Assembly (NCBI RefSeq): GCF_015291745.1
Contig: NZ_CP030059.1
Location: 5,669,501-5,733,500 of the forward strand
DNA: 64,000 nt
DNA from: Bradyrhizobium sp. CCBAU 53351
GTDB lineage: Bacteria > Pseudomonadota > Alphaproteobacteria > Rhizobiales > Xanthobacteraceae
Direction: 5' to 3'
A program made the translations under genes and the position numbers. This document shows positions 44,288 to 50,894 of this stretch, piece by piece. How positions within the stretch are numbered: position 1 is the stretch's first letter; every line of letters begins with the position of its first letter. Under the pieces are notes generated by a model. That model did no database searches, was not told the DNA's origin, and saw only the letters and a program-made list of their open reading frames with translations.

Positions 44288-46059
44288 TCCTTCCCGGGCA
44301 TTACGCTCGTCAACAGCACCTTGGCGCTGTTCTTCAGAACGCTGCCGAGCTCCGGCTCCGAAGGAAGCATACTGACGAAATTCTTAGCGTCCTTGAGCGT
44401 GATGTGGGGCGGCAGCGGTGGAACGTTGGGATCGGTGTACGCCTCAAGGACCACGGGACAATCCGCCGATAATGCCTCATCCCAAGCAGCGCCGACTCGG
44501 TCCGGATTGTCGACAAAGATGCCCTTGAGGCCGATCAGCTCGGCGTAGCGGTGGTAGGGAAAGTCTGGGATGCTCTGGGTAGAAAGCGTCTTTCCCGCAC
44601 CGAGCTGAATCCGCTCCTCCCACGTGACTTGATTGAGATCGCGGTTGTTGAGGACGAGCACGATCAGGCGTGGATTTGACCAGGCCCGCCAATATTTCGA
44701 GATTGTGATGAGGACGTTCAGCCCGTTCATCTGCATCGCACCGTCGCCCATGCAGGCGATGACTGTCCTGTCCGGATAGGCCATCTTCCCTGCCAAGGCG
44801 TAAGGTGTTCCGGCACCCAGGGAAGCCAGACCTCCGGAGAGCGAAGCTTTCATGCCCCGGCGCATCTTCAGATCGCGCGCATACCAATTGGCCACTGAGC
44901 CTGAATCCGCGGTGATGATCGCGTTCTCAGGGAGACGGGGCGAGAGCTCCCAGAATACGCGTTGCGGATTGAGCGGCTCCGCCGAATCCATGGCGCGCTT
45001 TTCAAGCGTCTGCCACCATTCCTGCACGCCTTGCTCGATGTCACCTCGCCAAGATGACCTTTGCTTCTGCTGAAGATGCGGCAGCAGCGCCTGCAACGCC
45101 AAAGAGCTGTCCCCGACGATGTTGACTTCCATGGGGTAACGCAGGCTCAACCTGGCGCCGTCGATATCGATCTGAACGCCGCGCGCCGCGCCGGGCTTCG
45201 GCAGAAACTCGCTGTAGGGAAACGCCGAACCGACCATCAGGAAGGTATCGCAATTTTTCATGAGGTCCCAGCTCGGCTTGGTGCCGAGCAGTCCGATCGA
45301 ACCGGTTACAAAGGGGAGTTCGTCCGGGACGGCCGCCTTTCCAAGGAGGGCTTTGGCCACCCCGGCCTGCAGGCGTTCGGCCATCGCAATGACTTCATCG
45401 GTCGCGTTCAAGGCGCCTGCGCCAACCAGCATCGCGACTTTCTTGCCGCTGTTCAGGACCTCGGCGGCGGCGCGCACCAGATCCTCGTCCGGTCGCCTTG
45501 CAGGCTCCGCATATCCGACACCCGTGTGGGTCGCGCCATGCGCGAGAGGCGGATCCTGGTAATCCAGTTCCTGAACGTCTTTCGGTAGGATCACGCAGGT
45601 AACGGCGCGCTTGTTGTGCGCAATGCGTACGGCCCGGTCGATTAGATGACGCACCTGCTCGGGCACGCTCGCCTGCGCGACGTACTCGGCGACGTCCTGA
45701 AACAGCACCTGCAGATCGACTTCCTGCTGATAGCTCGCCCCGATTGCGCTTCTCGCCTGCTGCCCAAAGAGCGCAACCACGGGAACGTGGTCCATCTTGG
45801 CGTCGTATAGACCGTTGAGAAGGTGAATTGCGCCGGGTCCCGAGGTCGCGTAGCAGAGGCCAACCTGCCCGGTAAACTTTGCGTGGGCCGAGGCCATGAA
45901 GGCTGCCATCTCTTCGTGCCGAACCTGCACGTAGTCGATCTTGTCTTTCGCGCCTTCAAGGGCGACGTCTAGGCCTCCTACTCCATCCCCCGGATATCCA
46001 TAAACCCGGCGCAATCCCCATTCGGACAACCGGTGCCAAACGAATTCGCTGACATTCAT
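44284..46059 (-). CDS. thiamine-pyrophosphate enzyme (pyruvate oxidase/acetolactate synthase-like)
   Basis: 591 residues from the ATG at 46059 (MNVSEFVWHRLSEWGLRRVYGYPGDGVGGL); an upstream in-frame ATG at 46143 only adds a polar tail. Catalytic Glu49 in VRHEEMAAFMA, SGPGAIHLLNGLYDAKMDHVPVVALFGQ, a central domain (GKKVAMLVGAGALNATDEVIAMAERL) and the TPP/Mg motif MGDGAMQMNGLNVLITISKYW...VLNNRDLNQVTWEER. The layout is nearest to pyruvate oxidase (PoxB) and related decarboxylases. First gene of the nine-gene operon. It may decarboxylate pyruvate made from the sugar-acid branch. Confidence 0.88.
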   Translation of the reverse strand: MNVSEFVWHRLSEWGLRRVYGYPGDGVGGLDVALEGAKDKIDYVQVRHEEMAAFMASAHAKFTGQVGLCYATSGPGAIHLLNGLYDAKMDHVPVVALFGQQARSAIGASYQQEVDLQVLFQDVAEYVAQASVPEQVRHLIDRAVRIAHNKRAVTCVILPKDVQELDYQDPPLAHGATHTGVGYAEPARRPDEDLVRAAAEVLNSGKKVAMLVGAGALNATDEVIAMAERLQAGVAKALLGKAAVPDELPFVTGSIGLLGTKPSWDLMKNCDTFLMVGSAFPYSEFLPKPGAARGVQIDIDGARLSLRYPMEVNIVGDSSLALQALLPHLQQKQRSSWRGDIEQGVQEWWQTLEKRAMDSAEPLNPQRVFWELSPRLPENAIITADSGSVANWYARDLKMRRGMKASLSGGLASLGAGTPYALAGKMAYPDRTVIACMGDGAMQMNGLNVLITISKYWRAWSNPRLIVLVLNNRDLNQVTWEERIQLGAGKTLSTQSIPDFPYHRYAELIGLKGIFVDNPDRVGAAWDEALSADCPVVLEAYTDPNVPPLPPHITLKDAKNFVSMLPSEPELGSVLKNSAKVLLTSVMPGKE

Positions 46060-46190
46060 TGGATTTTCTCGCGGTTCTTTCGCGCTCGACGTTGGAGCAA
46101 CGGTCAGGCAACCAGAACGTTTCGGAGTTCGGTTGGCCATCACCTACGATGTGCGTACGCTCGCGTACGTCTCGCTTCGGCGGCACCAGA

Positions 46191-46230
46191 CGAACATCGC
46201 AGGGCCTGCTTTTGAGAGCCGCGATGTTCG
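46191..46230 (-). terminator. 10-bp inverted repeat between the two minus-strand genes
   Basis: CGAACATCGC (46191-46200) pairs perfectly with GCGATGTTCG (46221-46230), with a 20-base loop. It starts 16 bases downstream of the stop of the small secreted protein gene (46246) and lies upstream of the TPP operon. It could end the upstream transcript or serve as an operator for the operon. There is no T run. A second palindrome pair (CGTACG at 46154-46159 and 46164-46169) lies nearby. Confidence 0.4.
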
Positions 46231-46245
46231 CCAAGGTGCGAGGAG

Positions 46246-46614
46246 CTACTTGGAGTTAGCGCTGTTGTTTGAAGAGCTTGAGCCCGTCGTCCCCTGAGAG
46301 TTAGCTGAGGAGCCGGATCCTGTCGTGGTCGCGTTCATCGCTTCGAACACCGACATGCCATGAGGACCAATCGTCATCAGCATGGGATTTCCGTCCTTGG
46401 TTTTGGCCTGCACGACGAAGGATTCAGCCACGACTTTGATGTCGGTGAAGCCTGCCTTCTTGAGATCGTCTTGAATTTTTTGTACCGCCGTGTTTTGGCC
46501 CGAGTTGGCGACTGACGGCGTGGTACTCGTGGAATTCGTGCCACCACCTTGCGCCAGTGCTGGAGTGGCGGCCATCGCGGCGAGCAGGAATCCCGCCAAA
46601 AGCGTCGTCTTCAT
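46246..46614 (-). CDS. small secreted protein with a PepSY-like core
   Basis: 122 residues from the ATG at 46614 (GAAAGGAGACAGCG upstream). Signal peptide MKTTLLAGFLLAAMAATPALAQ. The core QKIQDDLKKAGFTDIKVVAESFVVQAKTKDGNPMLMTIGPHGMSVFEA resembles the single beta-alpha unit of small PepSY-type or BON-like periplasmic proteins. The ends are Ser/Thr/Asn/Gly-rich. Rhizobial genomes carry several such proteins near stress genes. Role unknown. Confidence 0.75.
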   Translation of the reverse strand: MKTTLLAGFLLAAMAATPALAQGGGTNSTSTTPSVANSGQNTAVQKIQDDLKKAGFTDIKVVAESFVVQAKTKDGNPMLMTIGPHGMSVFEAMNATTTGSGSSANSQGTTGSSSSNNSANSK

Positions 46615-46758
46615 CGCTGTCTCCTTTCGGTTTGGAAAGCCGAACATCACCACAGCGCTTGCCGGCTACAGACGTTCCGACCGAAACGGCGTGCGCGATC
46701 TGATGTCAGTACGAGACCGAACGAAGGCACGCTCCCGATTGCCCTCAAGAGCCGAAGT

Positions 46759-47616
46759 TCAGCGGGAAAGCATCTCGGGAGCCAGCCGCTCGACCCCAGC
46801 GGAGACCAATTCTTTCGTTTCAAAGAGCAGCCGGCTTGCATGGCTGAATATCTCGTAACCATCGTCACGTGCGACGGCGACGAGCGTAACGCCCGCCCGC
46901 TCGGCGGTCTCGATCGCCAGCGAAGTCGGCGCTGAAACGGCGACAAGAAGCGGCACGCCCATGCGTGCGGTTTTCTGCACCAATTCGACGGAGACCCGAC
47001 TCGTTATGAGGACAGCGCCCCGCGACGTCTCCAGGCCGGCTCTGACTATCGCACCAGCGAGCTTGTCCAGCGCATTGTGGCGTCCGACGTCCTCCCTGAC
47101 CAATCGAATGTCATCGCCGCCCCAGAACGCCGCCGCGTGCATCGCGCCCGTCGCCTGGTTATGTTGCTGGAGCGGCCGCAACGAGGCCATCGCCTTCAAA
47201 ATGTCAAACGGCTGAAATCCAGCGGGGCTGACGACGCGCGCCGGGCGTGGGCAGGCCTGCTCCAAACTCTCGATTCCGCACAGGCCGCAGCCGACCGGCC
47301 CGACCATCGCCCTCCGCCTGTTGGCAAGGAGATCAGCATGCGAGCCGCCGAGCCAGATCTGCAGTTCGCACCCCAGCTCGAGCTCGACGGTGTCGATGCT
47401 GAGGATGTCATCACAGTCGTCCACAATGCCTTCGCTTAAGGTAAAGCCGATACCGAAGTCTACGAGATCGGCTGGCGAGGCCATCATTACCGCATAGGTC
47501 GATCCGTTGTAGGTGAGCGCTATCGGCCGCTCCTCTGCGACTCTGCGCGAAGACGGGATCGGATCGCGGCCTCGCCAGACCAGCTCTGGCTTGTCGAGTG
47601 TGCAGCGATCATCCAT
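46759..47616 (-). CDS. fdhD: formate dehydrogenase accessory sulfurtransferase FdhD
   Basis: 285 residues. FdhD hallmarks: EERPIALTYNGSTYAVMMASPADLVDFGIGFTLSEGIV, the redox-active CxxC in GPVGCGLCGIESLEQA, GAMHAAAFWGGDDIRLVREDVGRHNALDKLAGA and TSRVSVELVQKTARMGVPLLVAVSAPTSLAIE. FdhD moves sulfur from a cysteine desulfurase to the molybdenum cofactor of formate dehydrogenases. It is divergent from the YdeP/FdhF-type oxidoreductase at 47919, its likely client. The 302-base gap between them holds promoter candidates for both. Confidence 0.93.
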   Translation of the reverse strand: MDDRCTLDKPELVWRGRDPIPSSRRVAEERPIALTYNGSTYAVMMASPADLVDFGIGFTLSEGIVDDCDDILSIDTVELELGCELQIWLGGSHADLLANRRRAMVGPVGCGLCGIESLEQACPRPARVVSPAGFQPFDILKAMASLRPLQQHNQATGAMHAAAFWGGDDIRLVREDVGRHNALDKLAGAIVRAGLETSRGAVLITSRVSVELVQKTARMGVPLLVAVSAPTSLAIETAERAGVTLVAVARDDGYEIFSHASRLLFETKELVSAGVERLAPEMLSR

Positions 47617-47642
47617 GGCCGGCTCCGAGATTGGCGTCTGGC

Positions 47643-47668
47643 AACCTCCTGCCAGGCGCCCCGGTTCC
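47643..47668 (-). promoter_or_regulatory. candidate EcfG-like promoter for fdhD
   Basis: Minus strand: GGAAC (47668-47664), 17 bases, GGTT (47646-47643), 27 bases upstream of the FdhD ATG. The -10 deviates from CGTT at its first base. Support comes mainly from the perfect copy driving the divergent operon. Confidence 0.35.
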
Positions 47669-47849
47669 TCGCCCCTATCGAACGAACTCGCCCAATCAAC
47701 ACGAGTGCGCGATTTCCGGTACGGCAGCGAGCAAACTATCTATCGCGAATGAGACGCGCCATCCGCCGTCCGATCGAAGACCTTGGTGTCGTTGGCCTTT
47801 TTCCGCAGCTTTATCTCCGTTCTCGGAGTGGCAAGAAGGGCCGAGCCGA

Positions 47850-47874
47850 GGAACCGCCACCACGAACATACGTT
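47850..47874 (+). promoter_or_regulatory. EcfG-type (general stress response) promoter of the YdeP-ACIII-caa3 operon
   Basis: GGAAC at 47850-47854, exactly 16 bases, then CGTT at 47871-47874, 44 bases before the ATG of the first operon gene. This matches the consensus of the alphaproteobacterial extracytoplasmic sigma factor EcfG (GGAAC-N16/17-CGTT) with no mismatch. Activity is inferred. Confidence 0.65.
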
Positions 47875-47918
47875 GGCGATGCACCGGGTCTGGCGGGTTC
47901 CGGAAGAGAAGCAAGATC

Positions 47919-50213
47919 ATGGCGCGACCGAACAAGGCTGGCGACGACACTCCCAATACAGTTGAATACGATGGTCCAGCCGGCGGATGGGGCTCTCTCG
48001 AAGGGATTGCCCGGATATTCGGCAAAGAGTGGGATTCGCCGGCGGCGCTGAATACCCTTCGCCGGCAAAACAAGCCGAAAGGCTTCATGTGCGTTTCCTG
48101 CTCGTGGGCAAAGCCGGCCGATTACCACACGTTCGAATTCTGCGAGAACGGCGCCAAAGCGACCCTTTGGGAGTTGACCTCACGCCGCTGCACGCCGGAG
48201 TTCTTCGCCGAACATACAGTGACCCATCTTCTCTCTTGGAGCGACTACGATCTCGAGCAACAGGGTCGCCTCACGCATCCGCTTCGCTACGACAGTACCA
48301 CTGACAAATACGTGCCCTGCCCCTGGGACGAGGCGTTTCAAGCCATCGGCTCGCAACTAAAAGCGCTCGATCCTAAGTCGGTCGTGTTCTATTCATCGGG
48401 TCGCGCCAGCCTTGAGACCTCCTATCTCTATGCCCTGTTCGCGCGGGTTTATGGCAACAACAACCTGCCTGATAGTTCGAACATGTGCCACGAAACGACG
48501 TCGGTGGCGCTCAAAAAGCTGATTGGCGCCGGCGTTGGAACCGTGGTCTTCGACGACCTCAGCAACTGCGATGCAATGTTCTTCTTCGGGCAGAATACGG
48601 GATCGAACAGTCCCCGCTTCCTGCACCCACTCCAGGACGCGGCCAAGCGCGGTGTACAGATCATCACCTTCAATCCTGTGCGTGAAAAGGGCCTCGAAGT
48701 CTTCATCAATCCCCAGAATCCGGCGGAGATGCTGACGGGCAAGGCTACGCAGATCAGCAGCCAGTACCACCAGGTGAAAGTTGGCGGCGACATCGCCGTC
48801 ATCGTCGGCATCTGCAAGCATGTCTTCGCCGCCGACGACGCGGCAAAGCAGCAAGGCAAACGTGTCATCGATGCTCCCTTCATCGAGCAGCACACGCACG
48901 GTTCCGAAGACTTCGAGGCCAAAGTCCGAGCGACTTCCTGGGAGGAAATCGAAGCCGCCTCTGGCCTGAGCCGATCCGTCATTGAGGAGGCCGCGCAGGT
49001 TTATGTCGAGGCAGACCGCGTAATCGGCATCTACGGCATGGGCCTGACCCAGCACGTGCACGGCTTTCAGAACGTGGCAATGCTCGTCAACATGCTGCTT
49101 CTGAAGGGAAACATCGGGCGAGACGGCACCGGGATTTCGCCGGTGCGTGGGCATTCTAATGTGCAGGGTCAGCGCACCGTCGGCATTTCGGAGAAACCCG
49201 AGCTGGTTCCCCTCGACAAATACGCCAAGCAGTTCGGGTTCGAGCCACCGCGCGAAAAGGGCATGAATACCGTCGAGACCTGCGAAGGCGTTCTGGCCGG
49301 CAAGGTCAAGGCCTTCGTCGGGTTAGGTGGAAACTTCGTGCGAGCCATTCCCGAGCGGTCGAAGATGGAAGAGGCCTGGCGCGGATTAGACCTCACTGTT
49401 CAGATCGCGACCAAGCTGAACCGCAGCCACTTGGTGCACGGCAAAGCTGCTTATCTATTGCCATGCCTCGGCCGGACCGAAGAAGACATTCAGGCAAGCG
49501 GTCAGCAAGCCGTGACGATGGAGGACACTTTCAGCTGCATCCAGGGCTCGATCGGGTTGCGCAAGCCGGCAAGCGAACACCTGAAATCCGAGGTGGCGAT
49601 CGTCGCGGGCCTGGCAAAGGCGACCCTGCAGCCGAATCCGAAGTTGAAATGGGATGAATGGGCCGGCAACTACGACCTCATCCGGAACGAGATCGCCGAG
49701 ACCTATCCGGACGAATTCCACGAGTTCAACGCGCGGATGTTCACGCCCGGCGGTTTCTATCGCGGCAATTCGGCCCGCGAACGGATCTGGAAGACTGAAA
49801 GCGGCAAGGCGGAGTTTACCGTCCCGGAGACGCTCAGTTCGACCGGCTTTTCGGATGCGCCCGGGCGCTTCCGACTGCTGACCATGCGCAGCAACGACCA
49901 GTTCAACACGACGATTTACGGCTACAGCGATCGGATGCGGGGCATCGAGGGCACCAGAGACGTGCTGTTGATGAGCCCGGACGAAATCGCGCGCGCCGGC
50001 CTCCGGGAAGGCCAAATGGTCTCGCTGGTCAGTGACGCGGAGGATGGTGTCACGCGAGAGGTCGGTCCGCTGAAGGTAACGCCGTTCAACCTGCCTGACG
50101 GCTGCGTCGGCGCCTACTATCCAGAAATGAACCCGCTGATCCCGCTGTCGCACCACGACATCCATTCGAAGACGCCGGCCGCAAAATCAGTTCCTGTTCG
50201 AATTCGCGCGTGA
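47919..50213 (+). CDS. FdhF/YdeP-family molybdopterin oxidoreductase
   Basis: 764 residues from the ATG at 47919; the open frame extends upstream without homology. N-terminal Cys (Cys58, Cys61, Cys75, Cys91) lie in GFMCVSCSWAKPADYHTFEFCENGAKA, the YdeP version of an iron-sulfur site. The molybdenum-region Cys190 is in DSSNMCHETTSVALKK, where formate dehydrogenase H has selenocysteine. Molybdopterin-binding text follows: YGMGLTQHVHGFQNVAMLVNMLLLKGNIGRDGTGISPVRGHSNVQGQRTVGI and RLLTMRSNDQFNTTIYGYSDRMRGIEG. No Tat signal, so cytoplasmic. YdeP is linked to acid resistance in E. coli; the reaction is unproven. First gene of the respiratory operon. Confidence 0.88.
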   Translation: MARPNKAGDDTPNTVEYDGPAGGWGSLEGIARIFGKEWDSPAALNTLRRQNKPKGFMCVSCSWAKPADYHTFEFCENGAKATLWELTSRRCTPEFFAEHTVTHLLSWSDYDLEQQGRLTHPLRYDSTTDKYVPCPWDEAFQAIGSQLKALDPKSVVFYSSGRASLETSYLYALFARVYGNNNLPDSSNMCHETTSVALKKLIGAGVGTVVFDDLSNCDAMFFFGQNTGSNSPRFLHPLQDAAKRGVQIITFNPVREKGLEVFINPQNPAEMLTGKATQISSQYHQVKVGGDIAVIVGICKHVFAADDAAKQQGKRVIDAPFIEQHTHGSEDFEAKVRATSWEEIEAASGLSRSVIEEAAQVYVEADRVIGIYGMGLTQHVHGFQNVAMLVNMLLLKGNIGRDGTGISPVRGHSNVQGQRTVGISEKPELVPLDKYAKQFGFEPPREKGMNTVETCEGVLAGKVKAFVGLGGNFVRAIPERSKMEEAWRGLDLTVQIATKLNRSHLVHGKAAYLLPCLGRTEEDIQASGQQAVTMEDTFSCIQGSIGLRKPASEHLKSEVAIVAGLAKATLQPNPKLKWDEWAGNYDLIRNEIAETYPDEFHEFNARMFTPGGFYRGNSARERIWKTESGKAEFTVPETLSSTGFSDAPGRFRLLTMRSNDQFNTTIYGYSDRMRGIEGTRDVLLMSPDEIARAGLREGQMVSLVSDAEDGVTREVGPLKVTPFNLPDGCVGAYYPEMNPLIPLSHHDIHSKTPAAKSVPVRIRA

Positions 50214-50240
50214 ACGTCTTAGCGCGGCTGGGGGCGATCA

Positions 50241-50894
50241 ATGCAGCTCTTTCGTCCAGGCGCGAACACGATTGCGACCTTGATCATGGCGGCGATTGGA
50301 GCGGCACCGGTGCTTGCAGTGGGGTTGTCCTATGAGGTGATGCGGTCCCCCAATGTCACCAACCAGAACATCACCCGGAATCAGCCGGTGCCGTTCAGCC
50401 ACGAGCATCATGTTTCCGGGCTCGGACTCGATTGCCGCTATTGCCACACCTCCGTCGAGAAAGCACGCTTTGCCGGCATTCCTCCGACCGAGACTTGCAT
50501 GACCTGTCATTCGCAGATCTGGACGAATGCGCAGATGCTGGCGCCGGTACGGGAGAGCCTTGCCAGAAACAAGCCGATGGCGTGGACCCGCGTCAACCGG
50601 CTTCCGGACTATGTCTATTTTGATCATTCGGTCCACTTCGCAAAAGGGGTGGGATGCACCACCTGTCATGGTGACGTCGGACAGATGCGGCTGATGCGAC
50701 AAGCAGCTCCTCTTACGATGCAATGGTGCCTCGACTGCCACCGTAATCCTGAGCCTCACCTGCGTCCTCGCGAGGCGGTTTTCGATCCGAAATGGCAACC
50801 GCCTAAGAACCAGGCGGAAGCCGGGTCCAAGCTCGCCGCAACTTACCACATCAATACTGGTCATTTGACGGATTGCACCATATGCCACCGCTGA
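50241..50894 (+). CDS. actA: alternative complex III subunit ActA, pentahaem cytochrome c
   Basis: 217 residues. One membrane anchor (residues about 10-32, TIATLIMAAIGAAPVLAVGLSYEV), then five CxxCH haem sites: Cys65-His69, Cys86-His90, Cys139-His143, Cys163-His167, Cys212-His216. Family text includes NQPVPFSHEHHVSGLGLDCRYCHTSVEKARFAGIPPTETCMTCHSQ and FDHSVHFAKGVGCTTCHGDV. ActA faces the periplasm and passes electrons within ACIII, which oxidises quinol and reduces cytochrome c or a bound oxidase. It overlaps ActB by 13 bases and follows the YdeP gene by 27. Confidence 0.93.
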   Translation: MQLFRPGANTIATLIMAAIGAAPVLAVGLSYEVMRSPNVTNQNITRNQPVPFSHEHHVSGLGLDCRYCHTSVEKARFAGIPPTETCMTCHSQIWTNAQMLAPVRESLARNKPMAWTRVNRLPDYVYFDHSVHFAKGVGCTTCHGDVGQMRLMRQAAPLTMQWCLDCHRNPEPHLRPREAVFDPKWQPPKNQAEAGSKLAATYHINTGHLTDCTICHR

